NCBI GenBank assembly: GCA_963845495.1
Contig: CAWJTH010000216.1
Span: forward strand, 4,950-68,949
Length of the DNA: 64,000 bases
From: JAZKFT01 sp963845495
Lineage (GTDB): Bacteria > Bacteroidota > Bacteroidia > Chitinophagales > Chitinophagaceae
Direction: 5' to 3'
Made by a program: the position numbers and the translations under genes. The notes beneath the pieces are model-generated. The model had not been told where the DNA came from. It saw only the letters and a list, made by a program, of their open reading frames with translations, and did no database searches. Below, piece after piece: positions 56,601-64,000 of the stretch (positions are counted from its first letter, which is position 1; each line of letters starts with the position of its first letter).

Positions 56601-58492
56601 TATTCCTCCAAATCATTTGCAGCACCAAACTGTCCGCTCATGCCGATTATTGCCACATCTGTTGAATGAGTTGGCGAATGCATGTTAGCATGGCTATTTG
56701 TAGTTATTTGTTCTGTTTTATTTGAAACAATTGCACGATTTTTTGGTGATTGGATATCGCTGGTCTGTATTGTTTCCGATGGCTGTGTTTTTTCATTTCC
56801 AATTTTACTGCGAAAGGTTTTACCTATAAAAATTGCAAGCTGCCTAACATTGGGATGATTGAAAATATCGGTAGGTTTTAAAGATATATCCAACGATCGG
56901 TTGATGTTTTTTACAAAAGCGGTACCGGAAATAGAATCGAAACCGTAGTCCATAAACGATTCATCCACATCAAATTCTTCCACAGCAATTCCAATGGTAT
57001 CGGCAGCAATTTTAGCTAGCTGGTTAGTCAATAAAACGATATCTACCACAAGTTCTTTTTTGATGGCATCCTTTTCTACAACTGCATTCTTTTGTAAATC
57101 ATTTTTACTGGTTACAATGCTGCTAATAGCCGGCCTTTCTGTGTCAAGCAATTTAATAGCTGTTACTTGTGGCACTTTATTGCTTATCACAGCTTCCAAT
57201 ATTTTCATGCCTGCTTCGCAGGAAATGCTCCCGATGCCCATTAGTTCAAATTGATCTTTGAACGCTTCGCCAGTTGCTACACCAACTTCGCCCCAATAAC
57301 CCCAATTGATAATGTAGGTTGGCGTGTTGATAATATTTGTCAAACTTTGGGCGTACGCATCTTTATAAGTGCAGCCTGCAGCATAGTTTGCCTGACCAGG
57401 TGCGCTGCTTTGCGATTCGATAGATGAATAAAAACAAATAAAATCCAATGGTTGCTTTGCAAAAACCTCTACAAAATGATGGCTACCAAATGATTTGGGA
57501 TCAAATGATTTTCTAAAATCTGCCTCGCTCATGTTTTTTAACAACATATCGTTCAGCACAATTGCAGAATGAAACAAACCGTCGATTGATTGGTGGTACG
57601 TAGTAATTTCTTCGTATGCTTTTTCAACAGACGCCCTACTTGTTGCATCACAACTGATGTAAATCGGCCTTACGCCCCATTCTTCTATTTCATCTTGCAA
57701 TGCAATAATTTTATCGTTTATGGCACTGCGACCTAACCAAATTACTTGTGCTGCATATTCTTTTACCAAGTATTCGGTGGTTACTTTACCGATGCCGCCA
57801 GCCCCACCAAGTATCACGTAGACGCCCTGTCTATTAAACCCAGATCTTTTTCCGGCTATTAATTGTGTAGGATATAATTTCCGTTGATAAACTTTTCCAT
57901 CGCGATACGCTTTTACCAACCCTTCTTTATCAAATGGAATGGCTAGTACGTTATTAAATGAAGGTTTTTGCTCTTGTCTTGCTAAATCTACTACTCGTAT
58001 ATTCCACAAAGGTTGTTCTTTGGCCAATGATCCTGCTAGTCCTGCAATTCCACTTCCGGCGGCTGTAACTTGGTCGGTGGGTAGAACTTTTTGTGTGCTA
58101 TGCAAAAAGAAAGTAATGTTCAATTGCTTGCTTTTATAAGACGAGTCAAGCAATGATTTTACAGTGCCAAACACGGCTAATTCCCGTTGGTTGATTCCAT
58201 CTTCCAGTTGCAGTTCATTGGTAGTTAAACCTTGCAACAGGTAAATATCTGTCATGCCATCTGGCATTTCGGTCAGGTTGTTTAGTATAAATGTTTGTAT
58301 ATTTTGATTGGTAAGAAAAAGCTGTAAATCAAACACGATATCACCTTTAAAATCACCAGTTACCAAAATATGCTTCGCTCCGCCAAACTTTGCAGACTGA
58401 TTTTCAACGACACTCATAGGCTCCCAAACCGGCAGATACGTTAAAGTTATTTCTGACTCTGAAATTTGTGCGGGAATAGTTACAGCCGCCAT
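53630..58492 (-). CDS. Trans-AT polyketide synthase: KR-ACP-KS-ACP-thioesterase
   Basis: Start: an ATG at 58492 gives 1620 residues beginning MAAVTIPAQIS, just before the KR subdomain. The open frame extends to 58675 but would overlap the upstream gene by 98 bp. The domains are: KR (LGGAGGIGKVTTEYL; Tyr370 in GQANYAAG; B-type-like LND motif in AIVLNDM), ACP1 (Ser520 in YGFDSISG), KS (Cys777 in DSACSSSL, His912 in HGTGTG, His952 in VGHT), ACP2 (Ser1273 in YGIDSIST) and a C-terminal alpha/beta hydrolase thioesterase (Ser1452 in VGWSMGGF, Asp1561, His1589). No AT, DH or MT domain is present. The first carrier receives a beta-hydroxy product. The last KS-ACP has no KR, so it keeps a beta-keto group, a candidate for branching. 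Confidence 0.9.
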   Translation of the reverse strand: MAAVTIPAQISESEITLTYLPVWEPMSVVENQSAKFGGAKHILVTGDFKGDIVFDLQLFLTNQNIQTFILNNLTEMPDGMTDIYLLQGLTTNELQLEDGINQRELAVFGTVKSLLDSSYKSKQLNITFFLHSTQKVLPTDQVTAAGSGIAGLAGSLAKEQPLWNIRVVDLARQEQKPSFNNVLAIPFDKEGLVKAYRDGKVYQRKLYPTQLIAGKRSGFNRQGVYVILGGAGGIGKVTTEYLVKEYAAQVIWLGRSAINDKIIALQDEIEEWGVRPIYISCDATSRASVEKAYEEITTYHQSIDGLFHSAIVLNDMLLKNMSEADFRKSFDPKSFGSHHFVEVFAKQPLDFICFYSSIESQSSAPGQANYAAGCTYKDAYAQSLTNIINTPTYIINWGYWGEVGVATGEAFKDQFELMGIGSISCEAGMKILEAVISNKVPQVTAIKLLDTERPAISSIVTSKNDLQKNAVVEKDAIKKELVVDIVLLTNQLAKIAADTIGIAVEEFDVDESFMDYGFDSISGTAFVKNINRSLDISLKPTDIFNHPNVRQLAIFIGKTFRSKIGNEKTQPSETIQTSDIQSPKNRAIVSNKTEQITTNSHANMHSPTHSTDVAIIGMSGQFGAANDLEEYWDALINGKSLIEEVPVERWNIDEKFSADKSAPDKTYSKWGSFIKDIDKFDPLFFKISGGEAESMDPQQRLFLMHCWKAIEDAAINPRKLKAGKCGVYVGVGPGDYLTSIQGIPASAMWGNSNAILASRISYFLDLKGPAISIDSACSSSLVAMDLGCSSLQRGDADIVISGAVTIMNTANFYTLASKAGMLSPDGTCYTFDNRANGFVPGEGVGVVIMKRLEDAERDGDHIYGVIKGSMTNQDGATNGIFAPSALSQQELEQDLYKKFNIHPETISYVEAHGTGTGLGDPIEFEALSAAFKSFTQKKQFCGLGSVKTNVGHTLLAAGMAGIIKILLSLKHKQLPATLNYKKPNSLIDINNSPFKIQEKSQIWKSNNGEPLRAAISSFGFSGTNAHMVIEEYLPLHNEIYEDAAPALIVLSAKNIERLNDHVINLKTYLNKNPATNIYDIAYTLQTGREAMDERLAVVVNNTTELLAQLTDYLKGETSDIQTGNCKKSNLGLFLNGEAGKAYIEISIKNKEHKALGSLWVKGSDIDWNLLYKSNKPQRISLPTYPFAKDRYWLESPKEKLLVKETSVVMPAVKLPNLVNNLSEAKPINGFKSNDPINKSNITSQLIDLFSKGLKVPAKEFNEDADLQEYGIDSISTMKLLQQAEEHFAVEIEITDLMNGRSIADLATVIEARLNSKAAVKLGNAEVNNPNIVAELQPNLSYKKLFETNYEVLIPSLRRKFIDYKGINLEVFTGGEAKETIVLLPPVDCTAIAWMAQVEELKKKYQIIVPNYPGYGLSEFNPSLATLNEIANQVIYILEVLKIKETVHLVGWSMGGFIAQILAENHGRYFQSLTLVNTTTKLEIASTISNSTLMFENLRKDFVGNLFRLAPTQFANIDENTIKGSFNNQIAMFYALQVMGHDYRDKLNNIDIPVSIISGSNDKLTPPAYSEYIHQKISGSQYLEIESAQHYIPLFHSQFFNRQLVKFLEENKVVKSSDMLA

Positions 58493-58577
58493 ATCTTCTT
58501 TTATTTCTTTGCCAGTGTCAGCCTCATCCCGCAAAAATGATTGTAAACCACCATCATTTTGCTTCGCTGGAATTATT

Positions 58578-61500
58578 TCAGTTACATGGCACCCAGCAGC
58601 GATCCCGTGCAAAAGCGTAAGTAGGTAAACTGATTTTGTTTGGTTTAGTATTTGGGTAAAGCAGCGCCCAATCAATCATTGCGCCCTTCACCCATAAATT
58701 GGCTAGCTGTTCAAGTTCGCTTGCTTTTATGGCCTCTTCCACATAAAGCTCGCCAGCTTTTCCATTTAACGCATTATCTAATTTTTCTTTTTTCACATTT
58801 CCGCTGATTAAACCTTCAGTACGGCCATCAACATACGCTTCCAAATGAAAAATAAGCGTTTTTGTATCGGTTGAAATAAATGCTAACCTTTCATCCATAG
58901 CTTCTCGCCCAACCTGTAAAGTGTAAGCAATATCGTATATGTTTAAATTAGGATTAGACCTCAGGTGCTTTTTCAAATTATTTGCTTGATCCAACAAACG
59001 GGTATTGTTTTTGGCTGATAAAAGAATAATAGCAGGAGCTTGTTGAGTATAAGGCACTTGCTTAGGCGCAAGATATTCTTCGATAATTAGATGTGCATTG
59101 CTGCCGCCTGCACCAAAACTGCTAACGCCGGCCAAACGTAAACGGTTGTTTTCGGTTGTCCAGTCGGCCAATTGTTGCTGTACTTTAAATGGGCTATTTA
59201 TAAAATCAATATTCGTGTTCAATTCAGATGAGTGAAGCGAAGGAACCAGTTGGCGATGTTTGATCTGCAACAACACTTTTGTAACACCCGAAATACCAGC
59301 GGCAGATTCGCAATGACCGATATTTGATTTAACCGACCCGATGCTGCAATATTGTTTTTTATCTGTGTCAAATGCACGGGTTAGGCCCGCAATTTCTACT
59401 GGATCGCCAAGACTGGTACCGGTTCCGTGAGCTTCAATATAACTTAAATCTTCTGCTGTAACACCTGCCCTACTCATGGCCTCCATAATAACAGATGCTT
59501 GACCTTTAACACCAGGCACCGTGTAGCCATTGTTTTTACCACCATGATTAATTGATGTTCCTTTAATAACCCCGTAAATATGATCGCCATCTGCAATTGC
59601 TTTATTTAACGGTTTTAGCAATACTGCGCCCACGCCTTCACTTGCCACAAAACCATCTCCGTTATTGCCAAAAGATTCACATTTGCCTTTGGCAGATAAA
59701 AAAGTAGCATGGCTTAACGCCAAAAACTTATTAGGATGGACACTTACATTAACGCCGCCTGCTATGGCCAAATCTGTATCGCCCAAGCGTAAATCATTGC
59801 AAGCCAAATGAATAGCTGTTAACGAAGAGGAACACATGGTGTCAACCGCCATGCTTGGGCCGCTAAAATCGCAAAAATAACTTACGCGGTTAGCAATACT
59901 CGCCGGGCTTGAACCAAGTATAATCGGATGATCGTTTTGTGTGCCTAATAGTTGATATTCTTCATACATTACACCAACATAAACACCGGTTTTTATAACC
60001 TTATTTTTAGCCGCACGTTGCGATAATTGCTTTGTTGTGTAGCCGGCATCTTCAATTGTTTCCCAAACAGTTTGTAAAAACAACCGTTCTTGCGGGTCGA
60101 TGCGCTCGGCATGTTTTGGTCCGATGTTAAAAAACAATGCATCAAATTCTGCAACACCATCAATAAAACCGCCATATCGGGTGCTTATTTTACCTTCTTT
60201 GCCCTTTTCCGCATCATAAAAACGTTCCATATCAAATCTATCGGCAGGAATTTCTGAAATACTGTCAACGCCCGATTTCAAATTTTCCCAAAATGCTTCC
60301 ATATTTCTTGCACCGGGATACCTTCCACTTAGCCCGATGATGGCAATTCCTTCATCGGTGTTCTCAATTTTTTTTGGCTGAAAATCCGATACTTCTATTT
60401 GCTGTTGATCAAGCAAAGGAAATGCTGGAGCAATATTTATGTTCGTTTCCGCTGTAACGGCTGGTTGTGCATCCGCATTTTGCGTAAGTTGCTCGTTAAC
60501 ATCTGTTTGCTGTTCGTTTACCGTAAAAAAACCAGCATGATTTTCAATAAAGTATTCCGACAGCTCGCTGATGTTGGTGTATTCAAAAAAAGTGGTAGCT
60601 GGAATAGTGCCAAAATCTTTTGACATTTCTTTGGCCAACATACCAATAAAAATGGAGTCGATCCCCAGCGATTCAAACGGTGCCTCAACATCAATCCTTC
60701 CCGCTTCCATTTTAAGTATCCGTGCAAATATTTTTTTCAGGTACATTTCTACTCGTTCTCGCAAATGCTCATCTTCAGCGCTATTTAATTTTTCTTGCTT
60801 TTTAATTGTTGTTTTAGCAGCTTTGTTAAGTTCATTTTGCAACATCAACACACCATCACTTTTAGCTACCACTATTTGCTGCGCAACTTCGGTATTTTGT
60901 GGCCACGAAGAGGGTTCTTCAAATCCTGTTTCCACCAATACATCAAACCAACTTTCGGCAGATAAACCCGGACTGCCTTCTAATCGAATTTCTTTATCCT
61001 CGTATAGCCACCAACCATCTAACAAGCCAAAAGTAAGGCTAGTAAATAAGTCTGTTTTTGCTATTTCGTTCAACATCAACAAGCCGTCTTTTTTTAACAG
61101 TGCCTTTATGTTTTGCAATGTATTAGCTATGTTTTTTGTTGCATGAACAACGTTGGTGCCTATCACCATATCAAATGCGCCAATTTCAATATTTTGGTTG
61201 CGGGGCGACTGTTCAATATTAAACAGGGCTGTTTTTAAATAAGGTGCCATGGTTGAAAAATGCGCATCGCCGTACAGCAAAAAACTTTTGGAAACATCGG
61301 TATACACATATTCGAGCTGCGTAGCATAAGGTGCTAACTTTTTAAAAATGATGACACTGCTACCTCCGGTACCGGCACCCACTTCTAAAATTCGGATTTT
61401 ATCCCCTTCTTCCAGATGTTTCACTGTTTCCGAAACACTGGCTAATATCATATCTGCCAGCAGTTCATTAAAATAATCGGCTTGGTAATTACCCTTGTAA

Positions 61501-62012
61501 ATTCCGCCGACCAAATCAAAACTACCGTCAGGAAAAATAACATCGGTAGCAAGTATTTTACCAGTTAAAATGGCTTGTAAAGATGCCAAACAAGCTTTTA
61601 TGAGGTTGCCATACGGTGAATACTCATCGTTTGTATGAATGAGTTTGCTGATGGAATCACTTAAATTGAAATCAACTAATTCCTGCATTGTTGCCGCCGA
61701 AATGACGATTTTCCCATCGTGATTTTTTATGTAACCTGCCCGATTCAAAAAATTCATCAACACTTCGAACAGGCGATCGTACTTGTCAGTTATGCCAAGC
61801 ATAGCCCGCAATTCATTTGCTGATAAAATGCTTTCTTGGCCTTCAATGCCCAATTGCAACAATACTTTCAGCAAGCCTTTGTAGCAAACTTGTTTTAAAG
61901 CATCCTCTGCCGTTTCGTTTTTTATGTACGGAGCTATAGTTGGTGTAAAAAAAGATAGCTGAGAAATTGTATCGATGGAAACAATTTCTTTATTGCGGTT
62001 AAATAATTTCAT
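58578..62012 (-). CDS. Trans-AT polyketide synthase: C-methyltransferase-ACP-KS
   Basis: The protein has 1144 residues. The N-terminal helical part (1-165) is followed by an S-adenosylmethionine methyltransferase domain (LEVGAGTGGSS near 209-219, TNVVHATKN). An ACP has Ser453 (LGIDSIFIG). A KS follows, with Cys727 (DTMCSSSL), His862 (HGTGTS) and His900 (SNIGHC). The end is the post-KS linker ISLPTYAFARDRCW. The MT and first ACP complete the module begun by the DH-KR protein upstream. The KS begins the module completed by the next protein. It ends mid-module at CN, and one base removed near 58583-58590 would continue into the next frame. Confidence 0.9.
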   Translation of the reverse strand: MKLFNRNKEIVSIDTISQLSFFTPTIAPYIKNETAEDALKQVCYKGLLKVLLQLGIEGQESILSANELRAMLGITDKYDRLFEVLMNFLNRAGYIKNHDGKIVISAATMQELVDFNLSDSISKLIHTNDEYSPYGNLIKACLASLQAILTGKILATDVIFPDGSFDLVGGIYKGNYQADYFNELLADMILASVSETVKHLEEGDKIRILEVGAGTGGSSVIIFKKLAPYATQLEYVYTDVSKSFLLYGDAHFSTMAPYLKTALFNIEQSPRNQNIEIGAFDMVIGTNVVHATKNIANTLQNIKALLKKDGLLMLNEIAKTDLFTSLTFGLLDGWWLYEDKEIRLEGSPGLSAESWFDVLVETGFEEPSSWPQNTEVAQQIVVAKSDGVLMLQNELNKAAKTTIKKQEKLNSAEDEHLRERVEMYLKKIFARILKMEAGRIDVEAPFESLGIDSIFIGMLAKEMSKDFGTIPATTFFEYTNISELSEYFIENHAGFFTVNEQQTDVNEQLTQNADAQPAVTAETNINIAPAFPLLDQQQIEVSDFQPKKIENTDEGIAIIGLSGRYPGARNMEAFWENLKSGVDSISEIPADRFDMERFYDAEKGKEGKISTRYGGFIDGVAEFDALFFNIGPKHAERIDPQERLFLQTVWETIEDAGYTTKQLSQRAAKNKVIKTGVYVGVMYEEYQLLGTQNDHPIILGSSPASIANRVSYFCDFSGPSMAVDTMCSSSLTAIHLACNDLRLGDTDLAIAGGVNVSVHPNKFLALSHATFLSAKGKCESFGNNGDGFVASEGVGAVLLKPLNKAIADGDHIYGVIKGTSINHGGKNNGYTVPGVKGQASVIMEAMSRAGVTAEDLSYIEAHGTGTSLGDPVEIAGLTRAFDTDKKQYCSIGSVKSNIGHCESAAGISGVTKVLLQIKHRQLVPSLHSSELNTNIDFINSPFKVQQQLADWTTENNRLRLAGVSSFGAGGSNAHLIIEEYLAPKQVPYTQQAPAIILLSAKNNTRLLDQANNLKKHLRSNPNLNIYDIAYTLQVGREAMDERLAFISTDTKTLIFHLEAYVDGRTEGLISGNVKKEKLDNALNGKAGELYVEEAIKASELEQLANLWVKGAMIDWALLYPNTKPNKISLPTYAFARDRCWVPCN

Positions 62013-62185
62013 TGATTGTTTTTTTGGTTGGAACTATACCTTTTTTTATTAAAAGGTCATAATTGTTTAGGTTGATTCATATTTTGTCTTTTTCTTTATG
62101 CTTGCTCCTTGCCTTACTTCTTAATTCTTTTATCTGCTTCTTTGTCCTTCTACCCATCTTTATATTTTTACTGCCTCGTTTTTAT

Positions 62186-62486
62186 ATTCTTTCGCTTCAT
62201 TTCAATATTGTTTCACCTCATTTTCATATTGTTTCACTTCATTTTTATATTGTTTCGCTTCATTTTTATATTGTTTTGCTTCATTTTTATATTGTTATAT
62301 TACCATTTTTTATTCTTCCACTTCAATTCTATATTTCTTATTCTTTCACTCTATTTCAATATTCTTTTACTCTATTTCAATATTCTTTTACTCTATTTCA
62401 ATATTCTTTTACCTCATTTCTTTATTCTTTTACTTCAATTCAATATTCTTTTACCTCATTTCTTTATTCTTTTATCTTACTTCTTC
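62186..62486. repeat. 21-bp AT-rich minisatellite between two synthase genes
   Basis: Fourteen consecutive 21-bp units, first mostly attgtttcacttcatttttat and then mostly attcttttactctatttcaat, with one 7-bp (one-third) phase slip in the middle. The unit length equals two turns of the DNA helix, so the T-tracts are in phase. Long plus-strand frames across it exist only because 21 is divisible by 3; no protein function is credible. It fills most of the 535-bp space between the DH-KR and MT-ACP-KS genes. Confidence 0.9.
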
Positions 62487-62547
62487 ATTGTATTTTAAAG
62501 GCAGCAAGTATTTTATACTTTTTTCAATGTATTAAAAGTCTTGTCTT

Positions 62548-64000
62548 TTAATCCAATAATTTGATGGCTACCACTTGTGTTTTATTATTGCTGAGTACCG
62601 TTTCCAATATCTGCATCCCTTCAACAGTTGAAATACTTCCGATACCAAACAACTGCATTTTTTCGCGGTATGCATCAGACGATACGATGCCTGTTTCGCC
62701 CCAAAAACCCCAATTGATAATATGTACCGGTGTTTTTAAAGATTGTTGTAAACTATGGGCGTAGCTATCTTTATAAGTGCATCCCGCAGAATAATTTGCT
62801 TGACCAGGGGCTTTTATTTGCGATTGTACCGATGAATAAAAACACACAAAATCAAGCGTTTCCGATTTAAATGCATCAATAAAATGATGACTGGCGATGG
62901 ATTTTGGTGCGAACGATTTTAAGAAATCAATTTCATCCATGTTTTTCAACAGCATGTCGTTCAGCACAATAGCAGAATGAAATAGTCCATTTATTTCGGG
63001 ATGCTCTGCTTTGATTTGCTTGGCTGCTTTTGCCATGCTCCGCTCATCATTTGCATCGCATGAAACATATATTGGCCTAACGCCAAATGCGCTTATTTCA
63101 TCCTGTGCACAGCAGATATTTTCATCAATCGGTCTTCTACCCAACCAAATTACATTGGCTTGATATTGTTTTACAAGATGCTCGGTGGTTACTTTTCCAA
63201 TACCGCCTGCACCGCCCAATATAATGTAAGTCCCATTTTTGCGGAATTTGCTGGCTTTTTGTTGGGCTAAGTTTATGGGGTAAAGATTCCGTTCGTAACG
63301 ATGGCCGTTTCGATAGCTAACCAACGATTCTTCTTTATTGTATGGGGTTGCCAAAACTTTTCCAATGGCGGACTTATCTAGTTTTTCCATTTCCACATCT
63401 ATCACTTGGATTTTCCATAAAGGTTGCTCTTTCGCCAATGAGCCAATTAGTCCGGGGATGCCGCTTCCCGTTTCCTTTACTTTATCTAGCGCCAGCACTT
63501 TTTGTGTGTTGCCGGTTAGCACGGTAATTTTCAATTCTTTGTCTTTATAATCAGACGCCAACAATGTTTTTACAGCCTTAAAAACGGACTGCTCATGCTG
63601 CTCAATTTGTTTTGCAACCGACAAGTTTGCTGCTGGTTTAGACAGCCCTTGCAATAAATAAACTTGAGTGACAGAAGAAGCAATTTCTTGTAATTCTTTT
63701 ACTACGGTTACTTGGCAATTATGTTCGGCAAAAACATTTCTGAATGCTGTTAATCTTTCAATTTCACCATTGCCCGTAACCAACAAACAATTGCCATTTG
63801 GTTGACTAAAAGACGCTTCGGTTGTTTTTACTTTTTCCCAAACTGGTGCATATAAAACGTTGGATTCGTTTTTATTAACTGCTTCAGGGTTTTCTATTTC
63901 TAACGGCATTGTTTTTTGAGAACCGCCCATTGGAAGGGTAACAAAGTCTTTAAAACTAAGCACTACTTGGCCTTGTCCATCCAATAAATCGACATTGTAA
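62548..64000 (-). CDS. Trans-AT polyketide synthase, C-terminal part: DH end and KR (5' end outside window)
   Basis: The frame is open to the window edge, so this is a partial gene; the visible 483 codons end at a stop right after the KR. Residues visible at the start (YNVDLLDGQGQVVLSF) fit the last strand of a dehydratase domain. The KR (structural half NVLYAPVWEKV; LGGAGGIGKVTTEHL; Tyr in APGQANYSAG; B-type-like LND in AIVLNDML) is very similar to the KR of the third synthase protein. The protein ends QVVAIKLLD, without an ACP, so the module is continued by the separate MT-ACP-KS protein. The missing 5' part should hold KS and upstream modules. Confidence 0.88.
   Translation of the reverse strand, partial: YNVDLLDGQGQVVLSFKDFVTLPMGGSQKTMPLEIENPEAVNKNESNVLYAPVWEKVKTTEASFSQPNGNCLLVTGNGEIERLTAFRNVFAEHNCQVTVVKELQEIASSVTQVYLLQGLSKPAANLSVAKQIEQHEQSVFKAVKTLLASDYKDKELKITVLTGNTQKVLALDKVKETGSGIPGLIGSLAKEQPLWKIQVIDVEMEKLDKSAIGKVLATPYNKEESLVSYRNGHRYERNLYPINLAQQKASKFRKNGTYIILGGAGGIGKVTTEHLVKQYQANVIWLGRRPIDENICCAQDEISAFGVRPIYVSCDANDERSMAKAAKQIKAEHPEINGLFHSAIVLNDMLLKNMDEIDFLKSFAPKSIASHHFIDAFKSETLDFVCFYSSVQSQIKAPGQANYSAGCTYKDSYAHSLQQSLKTPVHIINWGFWGETGIVSSDAYREKMQLFGIGSISTVEGMQILETVLSNNKTQVVAIKLLD

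Noticed and set aside
58492..58675. Longer start for the third synthase protein at 58675
   Set aside because: Would overlap the upstream gene by 98 bp; the ATG at 58492 fits the KR domain border better, though a frameshift-fused gene remains possible.
62063..62551. Long plus-strand frames of heptad-like repeats
   Set aside because: They are open only because the 21-bp repeat is divisible by three, they oppose the synthase genes, and the protein would be pure low-complexity hydrophobic sequence.

Overview
The window is AT-rich bacterial DNA. It fits a Bacteroidota genome, most likely a Chitinophagaceae-like soil or freshwater lineage. The reasons are a secreted protein ending in a type IX secretion (Por-type) tail, a DUF3810 protein, a beta-propeller hybrid of the 'two-component regulator propeller' class, Bacteroidota-type Wzy/flippase/sugar-transferase sets, and the many dispersed palindromic repeats between genes. 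No rRNA, tRNA, CRISPR array or intact transposase was seen. The taxon is inferred, not read directly.

Layout. (1) 0-9 kb: an edge-truncated DUF3810 protein, a Tat-type cupin, a 162-bp MITE with perfect 8-bp target duplication, a FIST sensor plus hybrid kinase pair, and an RsbQ-like hydrolase plus hybrid kinase pair. (2) 9-31.6 kb: an exopolysaccharide region. It has glycosyltransferases, a flippase, an acyltransferase, a tandemly duplicated glycosyltransferase, a large secreted glycosidase-like protein and a fucosyltransferase. A long minus-strand operon then runs from the initiating sugar transferase through an outer-membrane protein, a Wzc-like chain-length protein and Wzy to a final glycosyltransferase. 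Three genes of that operon are interrupted by a net +1 base. (3) 31.9-42.4 kb: signalling genes comprising a lone receiver, a receiver-HPt protein, a 1077-residue PAS hybrid kinase, and a LytTR regulator with a 1241-residue propeller/GAF/LytS-type kinase. (4) 42.6-64 kb: a trans-acyltransferase polyketide synthase locus that leaves the window at its right edge.

The polyketide locus is the main system. Transcribed leftward it encodes: a DH-KR protein (start outside the window); a C-methyltransferase-ACP-KS protein; a KR-ACP-KS-ACP-thioesterase protein; a PksE-like acyltransferase/enoylreductase fusion; two free ACPs; a decarboxylating KS with Ser for Cys (PksF-like); an HMG-CoA-synthase homologue (PksG-like); two enoyl-CoA-hydratase homologues (PksH-like and PksI-like); and a PksD-like acyltransferase/acyl hydrolase. 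A phosphopantetheinyl transferase and a metallo-beta-lactamase-fold hydrolase are read convergently at its end. None of the assembly-line proteins carries an integrated AT. The cassette is the full set for adding a beta-methyl (or related) branch, so the product should be a C-methylated, beta-branched polyketide released by the terminal thioesterase. The first two synthase proteins are separated by a 21-bp AT-rich minisatellite, and the second and third may be one gene interrupted by a frameshift.

All assignments come from reading translations and motifs by eye. No database search was run.
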